Assembly (NCBI GenBank): GCA_900768785.1
Contig: CAAGEG010000159.1
Coordinates: 1-64,000 of the forward strand
DNA: 64,000 nt
Source: an uncultured Prevotella sp.
GTDB lineage: Bacteria; Bacteroidota; Bacteroidia; Bacteroidales; Bacteroidaceae
Reading direction: 5' to 3'
Below are positions 54,098-63,634 of the stretch, in pieces. Numbering within the stretch: the stretch's first letter is position 1; each line of letters starts with the position of its first letter. The notes below the pieces were generated by a model. That model searched no databases. It saw only the letters and a program-made list of their open reading frames with translations, and had not been told where the DNA came from. The position numbers and the translations under genes are program-made.

Positions 54098-57000
54098 ATG
54101 AAATTAGATAGATTTATCAAACGTCCTGTGCTGTCAACGGTAATATCTGTATTGACTGTTATTTTAGGTTTGCTCGGATTGGTGTCACTACCTATTGAGC
54201 AGTATCCGGACATCGCTCCGCCTACAGTCAACGTACAGACATTCTATCAGGGAGCAGATGCCCAGACAGTACAGAAATCAGTTCTTGCTCCTCTTGAAGA
54301 GCAAATAAATGGTGTTGAAGGTATGACATACATGACTTCAACAGCAACAAACGATGGTATGGCTATGATTAACGTTTACTTTGAGCAAGGTTATGATGCC
54401 GACATGGCTCAGGTGAATGTTCAAAACAGAGTATCGCAAGCCACAAGTTTGCTTCCTGCCGAAGTTACAAAGCAAGGAGTCACAGTACAGAAGCGCCAAA
54501 CGTCAAACGTTCTTATCATGTCTCTTACCAGCGATGGCAGATATGATGAAAAGTTTCTTTCAAATTATGCAGACATTAATGTCATACCGGCAGTAAAGCG
54601 TGTTGAAGGTGTTGGTGATTGTCAATCAATAGGTTTGAAAACATACACCATGCGTTTGTGGCTTGATCCGATAAAGATGAAAGAGCACAACTTGATACCG
54701 AGCGATATACAAAACGTATTGGGAGAGCAAAACATAGAAGCCGCTCCGGGTAAGTTTGGAGAACAAAGCACAAATGCCTATGAGTATGTCATGAGGTACA
54801 CCGGTCGTCTTCAAACACCTGAAGAATTTGGCAACATCATTATCAAGAGTGACGAAACAGGAAGAACGCTTCGTGTAAAAGACGTGGCAAGAGTAGAGAT
54901 CGGCGGTCTTTATTACACTGTAAAATCAAGTGTAGATGCCAATCCTGCCATAATGATGATGGTTGCACAGACTGCCGGTTCTAATGCAACACAAATTGTT
55001 ACTGACGTAAAGAAATTGTGTGACGATCTATCCGAGACCTTCCCTCCGGGAATGAGGATACAAATACTTCAAGATACAACAGATTTCTTATACGCATCAA
55101 TACACGAAGTTATCAAAACTCTCTTTGAAGCTCTTCTGCTTGTATTCCTCGTAGTATATATATTCTTGCAAGATTTCCGTTCCACTTTGATACCTATGAT
55201 TGCAGTACCTGTATCTTTGGTCGGAACATTCTTCTTCCTTTGGATTTTCGGATTCTCCATAAACCTCTTGACCCTATCGGCTCTTGTGCTTGCCATAGCC
55301 ATCGTCGTCGATGATGCCATAGTGGTTGTAGAAGCCGTACACGCCAAATTGGATCTTGGTTACAAGTCGGCAAAGACGGCATCTATAGATGCTATGAACG
55401 AAATTTCCGGAGCGATTATTTCTATTACGCTTGTGATGTCAGCCGTGTTCATTCCTGTATCATTCATAAGCGGTACTTCAGGTACGTTCTATAGAGAGTT
55501 CGGTATAACGATGGCGATATCAATTATTATCTCAGCTCTTAATGCTTTGACTCTTTCACCTGCACTTTGTTCTATTCTTCTTAAACCGAAAGACGAAAAC
55601 GGCAAAGAACGCAAGATGTCAAAAATAGATCGTTTCCACGCAGCATTTAATGCATCTTACAACAAGATACTTGATAAATACAAGATTGGTGTACGTAGAA
55701 TAATCGAGCATAAGATAATAGCCGGAATAACCGTAATAATAGCTATTGCCGTTCTTGGACTTACAGCCATGAACACACGTACCGGTCTTATTCCTGACGA
55801 AGACACAGGAACTGTATTCTGTACTGTTTCCATGCCTCCGGGAACAAGTCTTGATGCAACCGACAAGGTTATGGACAAGATTGACTCCATGCTTATTACC
55901 AACCCTGCAATAGACCACCGATTAAGAATTACGGGTTATAACTTCATTGCGGGACAAGGTTCAAATCAAGGTGCATTTATTATCAAGTTGAAAGACTTTG
56001 AAGAGCGAGGACTTACTGAGCAATCAACAGCCGTTCTCGGCATGCTTTACAAGCAGACAGCATCTATAAAAGGAGCTCAGGTCATAGCATTCCAACCTCC
56101 AATGGTACAAGGTTTCTCTGTAACCAACGGTCTTACATTCTCTATGCAAGACCGTACAGGCGGAACGGTAGAACGTTTCTCCAAAGTTACACAAGACTTC
56201 TTGGCTGAGCTGAACAAGCGTCCTGAGATTAGCAACGCCATGACAACCTTCCGCTCAGACTATCCACAATATCTTATTGATGTAGATGTTGCAAAATGTA
56301 AACAAATCGGAATAGCCCCGTCATCGGTTCTTGCCACTATGCAAGGCTATTATGGAGGTCTCTATTCTTCTAACTATAACGCATACGGCAAGCTCTATCG
56401 TGTTTACGTTCAAGGAGAGCCCAACATGCGTGAAGATTTCAAGAGCCTTAATTACATCTATGTGCGAACAGCATCGGGAGAGATGTCACCTATTAAGGAG
56501 TTTGTTAATCTGAAGAAAGTGTATGGTCCGCAAAACATAGGACGTTTCAACTTGTTTACTTCAATAGACATAAATGCAACCGCAGCTGACGGCTATTCAT
56601 CCGGAGATGCCATCAATGCCGTTAAAGAAGTATCAAAACAAACGCTTCCGGCAGGATTTACATACGAGTTCTCAGGTCTTACTCGTTCAGAGCAAGAGTC
56701 AAGCAACACCACTGCAATAATCTTCGTTTTGTGTTTGCTGTTTGTTTACTTGATTTTGAGTGCCCAATACGAGAGCTATTTGTTGCCACTATCCGTTATT
56801 CTTTCTATTCCGTTTGGTTTGGCAGGTGCATTCCTCTTCACAAACCTCTTTGGGAAACAGAATGATATCTATATGCAGATTTCACTCATTATGCTTATAG
56901 GTCTGTTGGCAAAGAATGCTATTCTTATCGTTGAGTTCGCTTTGGAACGTCGTCGTACAGGTATGGCAATATCATGGAGTGCCGTTCTTGGAGCCGGTGC

Positions 57001-57310
57001 ACGTTTGCGTCCTATCTTGATGACCTCTTTGGCTATGATTATCGGTTTGCTTCCGCTACTATGGCCGTTTGGAGTAGGAGCAAATGGTAACCAAACTCTT
57101 GGTGCTTCTGCCATTGGCGGTATGCTTATAGGTATGATTTGTCAGATTATGATAGTACCTGCACTCTTTGTTATCTTCCAATATCTGCAAGAGAAGATAA
57201 AGCCTATCGAGTTTGAAGGAGAAGAGACTGCATCCGTAGATACCGAACTCTTGCAATATACTTATCCAATTAATAAGATAAGAAAGGAAAATCAGAATGA
57301 AGAAAATTAA
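54098..57310 (+). CDS. RND efflux pump inner-membrane transporter (AcrB/MexB-like)
   Basis: The 1070-residue protein is the proton-driven pump, of the hydrophobe/amphiphile efflux (HAE1) type. The N-terminus MKLDRFIKRPVLSTVISVLT is typical. Two periplasmic halves each with membrane bundles are present. The proton-relay Asp pair is seen in VLAIAIVVDDAIVVVEAVH near residue 405, and the relay Lys in LIGLLAKNAILIVEFA. The drugs or bile compounds exported are not predictable from this reading. It lies between the adaptor and the outer-membrane gene; the latter overlaps its end by 14 bases. Confidence 0.95.
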   Translation: MKLDRFIKRPVLSTVISVLTVILGLLGLVSLPIEQYPDIAPPTVNVQTFYQGADAQTVQKSVLAPLEEQINGVEGMTYMTSTATNDGMAMINVYFEQGYDADMAQVNVQNRVSQATSLLPAEVTKQGVTVQKRQTSNVLIMSLTSDGRYDEKFLSNYADINVIPAVKRVEGVGDCQSIGLKTYTMRLWLDPIKMKEHNLIPSDIQNVLGEQNIEAAPGKFGEQSTNAYEYVMRYTGRLQTPEEFGNIIIKSDETGRTLRVKDVARVEIGGLYYTVKSSVDANPAIMMMVAQTAGSNATQIVTDVKKLCDDLSETFPPGMRIQILQDTTDFLYASIHEVIKTLFEALLLVFLVVYIFLQDFRSTLIPMIAVPVSLVGTFFFLWIFGFSINLLTLSALVLAIAIVVDDAIVVVEAVHAKLDLGYKSAKTASIDAMNEISGAIISITLVMSAVFIPVSFISGTSGTFYREFGITMAISIIISALNALTLSPALCSILLKPKDENGKERKMSKIDRFHAAFNASYNKILDKYKIGVRRIIEHKIIAGITVIIAIAVLGLTAMNTRTGLIPDEDTGTVFCTVSMPPGTSLDATDKVMDKIDSMLITNPAIDHRLRITGYNFIAGQGSNQGAFIIKLKDFEERGLTEQSTAVLGMLYKQTASIKGAQVIAFQPPMVQGFSVTNGLTFSMQDRTGGTVERFSKVTQDFLAELNKRPEISNAMTTFRSDYPQYLIDVDVAKCKQIGIAPSSVLATMQGYYGGLYSSNYNAYGKLYRVYVQGEPNMREDFKSLNYIYVRTASGEMSPIKEFVNLKKVYGPQNIGRFNLFTSIDINATAADGYSSGDAINAVKEVSKQTLPAGFTYEFSGLTRSEQESSNTTAIIFVLCLLFVYLILSAQYESYLLPLSVILSIPFGLAGAFLFTNLFGKQNDIYMQISLIMLIGLLAKNAILIVEFALERRRTGMAISWSAVLGAGARLRPILMTSLAMIIGLLPLLWPFGVGANGNQTLGASAIGGMLIGMICQIMIVPALFVIFQYLQEKIKPIEFEGEETASVDTELLQYTYPINKIRKENQNEEN

Positions 57311-58679
57311 TATCATACTAATGTCCGTAGCTGTTCTAATGAGCAGCTGCGGTCTATACAACAAATATGAACGCCCTGAAATAAACACGAAAGGGCTTGT
57401 AAGAGATGTCTCATCATCTACAGACACTCTCGCCGTAAACGATACTACAAGTTTTGGCAATCTGGCTTGGCGTAGCGTTTTTACAGACCCTCAACTTCAA
57501 AGTTTGATAGAACAAGGTCTCGCTCATAATGTAAACTTGGTTAATGCAGCCTTAAACGTAAAAATTATCGAGGAGCAACTCAAGTGTGCTAAGTTGGCTT
57601 TCGTACCTTCATTTACGTTTTCACCTCAAGGAACTATTTCTTCATGGGATGGAGGAAAGGCAACAAAGTCGTACTCATTACCTATAAGCGCAAGTTGGAC
57701 TATTGATTTATTTGGCAACATACTCTCTCAAAAAAGAAGTGTACAAGCCGCTTTGCTTGCTACAAAAGACTATCAACTGGTTGTAAAAACCAAACTTATA
57801 GCAAACATAGCAAACGCCTATTATACTCTTCTTATGCTTGATAAGCAAATAGAAGTAGTAACAGATATGGAGAAACTCACAAAAGAGACATGGGAAACCA
57901 TGAAGTTTTTGAAGGACAACAAAATAGGCTATCGCTCAACATCCGTTCAAAGTGCAGAAGCAAACTATTATTCTGTTCAAGCACAAAAGATCGATTTGAT
58001 AAGACAGGTGCGTGAAGTAGAAAACTCATTATCGCTTTTGTTAGGTCAGCAGGCACAAACAATAAAACGCGGAAAATTGGAGGAGCAATCCTTACCAACC
58101 GAATTTAGCACAGGTATAGCCCTTCAGATGCTTAACAATCGTCCTGATGTGCATTATGCTGAAATGTCGCTTGCACAATGTTTCTATGATGTTCAGACAG
58201 CACGTTCACGCTTCTATCCCAATATTACAATTAGCGGAAGTGGAACCTTTACAAATTCGGGGGCAGAAATAATCAATCCCGGAAAATGGTTGCTTAGTGC
58301 TATCGGATCGCTTGTTCAACCGATATTCCAAAACGGAAGACTCATAGCCGGACTTAAAGTTGCAAAAATTCAACAAGAACAAGCATATAACACATGGCAA
58401 AATGCGGTACTCTCGGCAGGAAGCGAAGTTAGCGATGCTCTTGTATTATATAATTCTTCAAATGAGAAGAGTATTGTTGAAGGCAAACAAATTGATGTTC
58501 TAAAGCAAAATGTAGAAGACACGAAGAAGCTTATGGCAAGTTCAGGAAGCACATATCTTGAAGTCATAACAGCTCAACAGAGTCTGCTCAACGCCGAATT
58601 ATCAAAGATAGTAGATGATTTCTATAAAATGCAGGCTGTTGTCAACCTATATTATGCATTAGGTGGAGGTAGAGATTAA
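57297..58679 (+). CDS. Outer-membrane efflux channel lipoprotein (OprM/TolC family)
   Basis: The 460-residue protein is the outer-membrane channel of the same pump. It has a lipoprotein signal (LMSVAVLMSSCGLYNKYERP, Cys near 18) and the two helical hairpin repeats of the NodT/OprM group (AQAQ-like LAHNVNLVNAALNVKIIEEQ, then MLNNRPDVHYAEMSLAQCFY near 280). The conserved RSRFYPNITISGSGTFT segment is present and the end is LYYALGGGRD. The start ATG at 57297 overlaps the pump gene by 14 bases, which implies translational coupling. Confidence 0.93.
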   Translation: MKKINIILMSVAVLMSSCGLYNKYERPEINTKGLVRDVSSSTDTLAVNDTTSFGNLAWRSVFTDPQLQSLIEQGLAHNVNLVNAALNVKIIEEQLKCAKLAFVPSFTFSPQGTISSWDGGKATKSYSLPISASWTIDLFGNILSQKRSVQAALLATKDYQLVVKTKLIANIANAYYTLLMLDKQIEVVTDMEKLTKETWETMKFLKDNKIGYRSTSVQSAEANYYSVQAQKIDLIRQVREVENSLSLLLGQQAQTIKRGKLEEQSLPTEFSTGIALQMLNNRPDVHYAEMSLAQCFYDVQTARSRFYPNITISGSGTFTNSGAEIINPGKWLLSAIGSLVQPIFQNGRLIAGLKVAKIQQEQAYNTWQNAVLSAGSEVSDALVLYNSSNEKSIVEGKQIDVLKQNVEDTKKLMASSGSTYLEVITAQQSLLNAELSKIVDDFYKMQAVVNLYYALGGGRD

Positions 58680-58770
58680 AAACTTGTTCCTATCAATAGA
58701 CATATTAATCTACAGACAGACCAAGTTTTAAAATCAAGGACACAATAAAGTAATTTAAAAAAGCAACAAC

Positions 58771-59544
58771 ATGATAAGTCCAAAAGCAGAAATAAGCCCG
58801 AAAGCAAAAATCGGTAACAACGTAAAAATATATCCGTTTGCTTATATAGAAGACGATGTAGAGATAGGTGATGGTTGTATTATCTATCCTTACGTGAGCA
58901 TAATGAAAGGCACAAAGTTGGGACAAAACAACCATATCTTTCAAAACACGGTATTAGGTGCCATGCCACAAGATTTCAACTATGTTGGAGAAGACACAAG
59001 TCTCGTTATCGGCAATAACAACATCATACGTGAGAATGTTGTAATAAACCGTGCTACACATAAAGACGGCGAGACTGTAATAGGCGACAAAAACTTCTTA
59101 ATGGAGGGTGTTCACGTGTCCCATGATACAAAAATAGGCAAAGCAAATGTCTTTGGATATGGTACAAAAATAGCAGGAGACTGCATAATAGGAGACAGAA
59201 CAATTTTCTCATCCGGAGTTATTGCAAATCCCGGAACGCGTGTCGGCGATGCTGCTATGGTGCAAAGCGGATGCCGATTCAGCAAAGACATTCCTCCGTT
59301 TATCATAGCTACCGACAACCCCGTTAAATATGGTGGTGTCAACGAAACATTACTTCGTAACTATAACGTTGAAGAAAAAGTTATTTCACACATAGCTAAT
59401 GCCTATCGTTTGATATTTCATGGGCAAACAAGTGTATTTGATGCTCTTATGCAAGTAGAGGAACAAGTACCCGATGGAGAAGAGATACGTACTATTATCA
59501 ACTTCCTGAGAGCAACAAAGCTTGGAGTTATTGGAAAATTGTAA
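58771..59544 (+). CDS. Acyl-ACP--UDP-N-acetylglucosamine O-acyltransferase (LpxA homologue)
   Basis: The 257-residue protein has a left-handed beta-helix made of hexapeptide repeats (ISPKAEISPKAKIGNNVKIY onwards) and a C-terminal helical domain (VISHIANAYRLIFHG). The PQDFNYVGE segment near residue 70 and the catalytic His in VHVSHDTKIGKANVFGYGTK near residue 115 are as in LpxA, the first enzyme of lipid A synthesis. In this phylum LpxA usually sits with lpxD, lpxC and fabZ. This copy stands alone 91 bases after the efflux operon, so it may be a second, specialised copy. Confidence 0.85.
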   Translation: MISPKAEISPKAKIGNNVKIYPFAYIEDDVEIGDGCIIYPYVSIMKGTKLGQNNHIFQNTVLGAMPQDFNYVGEDTSLVIGNNNIIRENVVINRATHKDGETVIGDKNFLMEGVHVSHDTKIGKANVFGYGTKIAGDCIIGDRTIFSSGVIANPGTRVGDAAMVQSGCRFSKDIPPFIIATDNPVKYGGVNETLLRNYNVEEKVISHIANAYRLIFHGQTSVFDALMQVEEQVPDGEEIRTIINFLRATKLGVIGKL

Positions 59545-59586
59545 ACAAATTTCACATTCTAAGTTTATATCATTTTGTATATTATG

Positions 59587-59622
59587 ACGAGAACCATCCG
59601 CGAGGACGTTCTCGTTTTTATT
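59587..59622 (+). terminator. Terminator of the LpxA-homologue gene
   Basis: ACGAGAAC (59587-59594) pairs with GTTCTCGT (59608-59615), followed by TTTTATTT. The remaining gap to 59857 holds an AT-rich stretch, a CTAATCGTTCATTAGACC motif (59780-59797), and the next promoter. Confidence 0.75.
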
Positions 59623-59809
59623 TCATAGTAACATTATTGGCTGATTCGAATTATTTTATTTTTTAAGTAAGTTTTTAATTAATGTTGCTTTTATCAAATA
59701 CATATTGACAACTAAAAAGACTTAATACAAAGCGAGGTTTACGGTCACTAATTTTTAATAGCCTAAAGATGTTTTAGCCCTAATCGTTCATTAGACCGCC
59801 GATTTAGGG

Positions 59810-59839
59810 TTGATTATCAATATTTTTTCGTAAGTTTGC
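59810..59839 (+). promoter_or_regulatory. Promoter of the alpha/beta hydrolase gene
   Basis: TTG at 59810-59812, 18 bases and TAAGTTTGC at 59831-59839 fit the consensus. The leader is about 12-15 bases. Confidence 0.55.
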
Positions 59840-59856
59840 ATCAAAACACTTGATTT

Positions 59857-61227
59857 ATGAAAAATCTTTATATTATTATCATCGCCTTAATAACTGCTGT
59901 TATGGCAAAAGCACAAGATTTTACGGGAAGTTGGACTGGGCTGCTTGATCTCGGACAAGCAAAGCTCAATCTTGTTTTCAACATATCTTTGAACGATAAT
60001 AACACATTATCATGCACGATGGATAGCCCGGATCAAGGTGCAAAAGGCATACCCGCAAATATTAGCATAGATGAAAACAATGTGCTTTCAATAGAAGTAA
60101 AAGCTATAAGACTTATATATAAAGGCGAATTGAAAGGTAATAACATAGAAGGGTCATTCAGCCAAGCAAGTTTTACTAAGCCTCTTACACTTCATAAAAC
60201 GACCGCAAACATATTAAAACGACCGCAAACACCCAAGCCGCCCTACCCTTATACAACAGAAGAAATAACGTTCACCAATCCCGATGACGGCGCTATTCTT
60301 TCAGGAACGATTACTGTTCCTTCATCTAACGCTAAGAGTGGTAACAGTCAAAAAGTTGTGGTAATGATAACCGGTAGCGGACAACAGAATAGAGACGAAG
60401 AGCTTTTCGGTCACAAACCCTTCCTTGTAATTGCCGATTTTCTTGCAAGACATGGTATCGCCACATTAAGATATGACGACAGAGGTGTAGGAAAATCGAC
60501 AGGAGATTTTACGAATGCAACAACTCAAACCTTTAAGAATGATGCTTTGGCAGCCATTTCATATCTGCGCAATAATAAGAGATTCAAGCACATAGGCACA
60601 CTCGGTCATAGTGAAGGCGGATGCATCTCTTTCATGATTGGTGCAGAAGGCAAATCAGATTTTGTCATCAGTCTTGCAGGTTCGGGAGTTAGAGGCGACA
60701 GCCTGCTTGTTGAGCAAAACAGAACAATATTATTGATGAGCGGATATAATAAACAAACAGTTGACAATTATTGTCATGCCTTAGCACTATTATTCGAACA
60801 TGTAATAAACAATAATACTCAACAAGATACAAGTAAATGGCTTGATGATATATTGGCAAATAATTCCACGCTTTTGTCCTTGCCTGACAATCTTAAAAGC
60901 AACTTATACAAAGTACAAAAAAGCATGACAACATGGTTCAGATATTTTATATCATATAGCCCATATAAAGATTTAGCAGGAATAAAATGTCCGGTATTTG
61001 CAGCAAACGGCACACATGACACTCAAGTATCGGCAACAACAAATCTTGAAGCCATAAACAAGGCTCTACAATATAACAAGAATAACACCATAAAAACTTA
61101 TCCCGGACTTAATCATTTATTCCAACATTGCACGACAGGTAGCGTTAACGAATACGGCAACATCGAAGAAACTATTTCGCAAGAGCTTCTTGACGACATG
61201 TTAACATGGATTAACGGTTTACCATAG
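59857..61227 (+). CDS. Secreted alpha/beta hydrolase
   Basis: The 456-residue protein has a signal peptide (MKNLYIIIIALITAVMAKAQ) and an N-terminal beta-rich domain (FTGSWTGLLDLGQAKLNLVF, about residues 21-110). The hydrolase fold follows from about 150: VVVMITGSGQQNRDEELFG and RYDDRGVGKSTGDF supply the oxyanion region. The nucleophile elbow is TLGHSEGGCISFM near residue 249, with the acid in NGTHDTQVS near residue 386 and the His in YPGLNHLFQH near 415. Substrate is unknown; esterases and peptidases of the family S9/X-Pro type are candidates. It probably works in the periplasm. Confidence 0.85.
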   Translation: MKNLYIIIIALITAVMAKAQDFTGSWTGLLDLGQAKLNLVFNISLNDNNTLSCTMDSPDQGAKGIPANISIDENNVLSIEVKAIRLIYKGELKGNNIEGSFSQASFTKPLTLHKTTANILKRPQTPKPPYPYTTEEITFTNPDDGAILSGTITVPSSNAKSGNSQKVVVMITGSGQQNRDEELFGHKPFLVIADFLARHGIATLRYDDRGVGKSTGDFTNATTQTFKNDALAAISYLRNNKRFKHIGTLGHSEGGCISFMIGAEGKSDFVISLAGSGVRGDSLLVEQNRTILLMSGYNKQTVDNYCHALALLFEHVINNNTQQDTSKWLDDILANNSTLLSLPDNLKSNLYKVQKSMTTWFRYFISYSPYKDLAGIKCPVFAANGTHDTQVSATTNLEAINKALQYNKNNTIKTYPGLNHLFQHCTTGSVNEYGNIEETISQELLDDMLTWINGLP

Positions 61228-61242
61228 CTTTTTATCTTCAAA

Positions 61243-61275
61243 TTTGGATATATTATAGACAATATGTATATTTGC
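61243..61275 (+). promoter_or_regulatory. Promoter of the pectate lyase gene
   Basis: TTTG at 61243-61246, 20 bases and TATATTTGC at 61267-61275 form a consensus promoter. The predicted start of transcription falls inside the hairpin at 61276-61303. Confidence 0.65.
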
Positions 61276-61315
61276 GCCTTGATATGACAAAACATATCAA
61301 GGCTTTATATTTTTT
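61276..61315 (+). terminator. Hairpin directly at the pectate lyase promoter, likely terminator of the hydrolase gene
   Basis: GCCTTGATATG (61276-61286) and CATATCAAGGC (61293-61303) form a perfect 11-base stem with a 6-base loop, followed by TTTATATTTTTT. It ends the hydrolase transcript but overlaps the start of the next one, so it could also act as an operator or leader hairpin. Confidence 0.65.
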
Positions 61316-61345
61316 CAAACCATCAAACTACTAAAACATTAACAA

Positions 61346-63634
61346 ATGAAATCTTTACATCTTTTAAAGTTGGCTGTTTTATTCTGTCTGACAATTGTCA
61401 CCATCAACACTCAAGCCAGAGAATGGTATCTTGCTCCTGGAGGAACAGGAAACGGAAGAAGTATAGACACGCCAATGGGCGACCCGGTAAAAGCATTTGC
61501 ATCGTTACAAGCAGGCGACATACTATGGGTAAGAGGCGGAGTCTATAAACTTTCTGAAACAATCAAAGTAAACCAAACCGGAACAAAAGATCAACGTATA
61601 TGCGTCTTTGCATATGGGAACGAAAAGCCTGTGTTTGACTTTAGCGGTCAAAACCACACTGACGAGACCATAGCCAAAGCCTCTCGCGGTATTCTCCACA
61701 ACATCGGAGCCAACTATTGGCATTATAAAGGATTGGATATCTGTAATGCCGCAGATAATGGTATGAAACTCGAAGGCAGTTTTTGTGTTGTTGAACGTTG
61801 TAACTTTTATGGCAACGGAGACTCAGGACTACAACAAGGATTCGGCAAAGGCTCTAACGGAGAAAACACAAGAAACCAGAATTTCTACTACGGAAGATAC
61901 AACATAGTGGTAAACTGCGACTCTTATGATAATTATGACACATGGTCAAGCGGAGGTGATGCAGACGGATTTGCCATAAAACTATATCCCGGACCGGGTA
62001 ATGAATTTCATGGCTGTAGAGCATGGAACAACTCCGATGATGCTTGGGACCTCTATTATACCGTATTCCCTGTAGTTGTGGATAATTGTTGGGCTCTCAA
62101 AAGTGGTGTAAACAAAGGCAACGGAAACGGATTTAAGATGGGAGGATGCAAACAAGGCGGCATCTCTACAGGTGCGCATATATTCACAAATTGCATAACG
62201 GCATTTAATCCGAAGAAAGGTTTCGACCAAAATCATCACACTGAAGGTTCGTATATCATTAATGGTTTGTCTTTCCAAAACGGTACTAACTATGGATATA
62301 ACATGGAAGAGCCGACATACGGCAACTGGGTGTTGCGCAACTGTATAGGCTTTGCGCCAATAGAACGCAACCACACGTTTACCGTTTGTCCTGATTCAAA
62401 GAACTGCAATTGGCTTGATATTGACAAGTTGTCTCCACTTTCAGACAGAGAAAGCAAAGACGGCATAACATCAACTGTATATACCAAATATGGTAGTGCT
62501 TCTGCATGGCCTGACTATTCATCAGAGTTTGAAGACCTATCTTATGAGACCGCCATTGGTCCGAGACAGGATAATGGAGAATTACCATTGAAATTCGGAA
62601 GGCTTAAGAGTGGAAGCCAATTTATCGACAAAGGAATGATTATCCAAGACTTCGTAACGACAGACGCTCATAAAGTGGAATACGAATATGCGACCAACGC
62701 TCCACAAGACTATTCTATGTCGCTAACCATTCCATATACCGGCTCTTCAGCCGACTATGGCGCATACGAGTATGGTGGGACCGACAATTCATACACAATA
62801 GTCATGCCTGAAAACGATGGAACCGTAGATGATGCCACACCTGATATTGACCCCGATGGGAAATATTACGATATCAAGACACTCGTAAACAATTATCTGT
62901 TCCAAGACAGCCAGATAATTCCTGAAGTAAAACAATATATTTCAGCCGAATCAGCTCTTGAGAATCAAGGCGTTCGTCCCTTATATAATGGAAAGATACC
63001 TGGCGGCGGATACTACAATTATCCAGAAGGTCCCGGCGAAGGATATGGAACCGGTACATCTTACGGCGCATATTATCTGCCCAAAACAGCATGGATAGAG
63101 TTCACTCTTCCCAATTTAGGAGCTTTCAAGTCAAATATTTATTGCACAGGAGGCAGAACTCTTGATGTCATTTGGCATTATGCCGATCAGACTGAAAGCA
63201 CAACCATCAGCAAATCATTATCAACAGGAACAGCATTAGTAGATATAGCCACTATGATTGGCAAGGTTGAAAAAAAGCCAATAGTAATAAGACTATCAAA
63301 TACTCTTATAAAGGGCGATATGTATCTTACAGATCTAACTCTTGGTTCTTATATCGAAGTTGACGAAAACGGTAACCCCATAGAGACCGGAATATGTAAT
63401 GGCACTCCTATTGCAGACAATCACGACATATACCAATTGGATAATGCAATTATTGTTTATGGAGAAATATCATCTCTTCAAGTGATATCATCTGATGGAC
63501 GTGTCGTTTCATCATCAATAAAATCACAATATGTAAGTACCAACGGACTTCCTTCCGGGGTATATATCATAAAAATAAAAGATTGCAACGGCAAGGTTAG
63601 CACAAAGAAATTCTTCAAAGATAGCGTTCGATAA
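61346..63634 (+). CDS. Secreted pectate lyase (PL9-type) with a C-terminal sorting-like domain
   Basis: The 762-residue protein has a signal peptide (LLKLAVLFCLTIVTINTQA). A right-handed beta-helix follows: LQAGDILWVRGGVYKLSETI near residue 54, GMKLEGSFCVVERCNFYGNG near residue 139, and GGDADGFAIKLYPGPGNEFH near residue 204. NGNGFKMGG near residue 256 resembles the motif that carries the catalytic Lys in PL9 lyases. A middle domain of about 150 residues comes next. The last 70 residues (ISSLQVISSDGRVVSSSIK, then GLPSGVYIIKIKDCNGKVST) resemble a type IX secretion tail. It would cleave pectic polysaccharide outside the cell. It overlaps the next gene by 20 bases at its end. Confidence 0.85.
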   Translation: MKSLHLLKLAVLFCLTIVTINTQAREWYLAPGGTGNGRSIDTPMGDPVKAFASLQAGDILWVRGGVYKLSETIKVNQTGTKDQRICVFAYGNEKPVFDFSGQNHTDETIAKASRGILHNIGANYWHYKGLDICNAADNGMKLEGSFCVVERCNFYGNGDSGLQQGFGKGSNGENTRNQNFYYGRYNIVVNCDSYDNYDTWSSGGDADGFAIKLYPGPGNEFHGCRAWNNSDDAWDLYYTVFPVVVDNCWALKSGVNKGNGNGFKMGGCKQGGISTGAHIFTNCITAFNPKKGFDQNHHTEGSYIINGLSFQNGTNYGYNMEEPTYGNWVLRNCIGFAPIERNHTFTVCPDSKNCNWLDIDKLSPLSDRESKDGITSTVYTKYGSASAWPDYSSEFEDLSYETAIGPRQDNGELPLKFGRLKSGSQFIDKGMIIQDFVTTDAHKVEYEYATNAPQDYSMSLTIPYTGSSADYGAYEYGGTDNSYTIVMPENDGTVDDATPDIDPDGKYYDIKTLVNNYLFQDSQIIPEVKQYISAESALENQGVRPLYNGKIPGGGYYNYPEGPGEGYGTGTSYGAYYLPKTAWIEFTLPNLGAFKSNIYCTGGRTLDVIWHYADQTESTTISKSLSTGTALVDIATMIGKVEKKPIVIRLSNTLIKGDMYLTDLTLGSYIEVDENGNPIETGICNGTPIADNHDIYQLDNAIIVYGEISSLQVISSDGRVVSSSIKSQYVSTNGLPSGVYIIKIKDCNGKVSTKKFFKDSVR

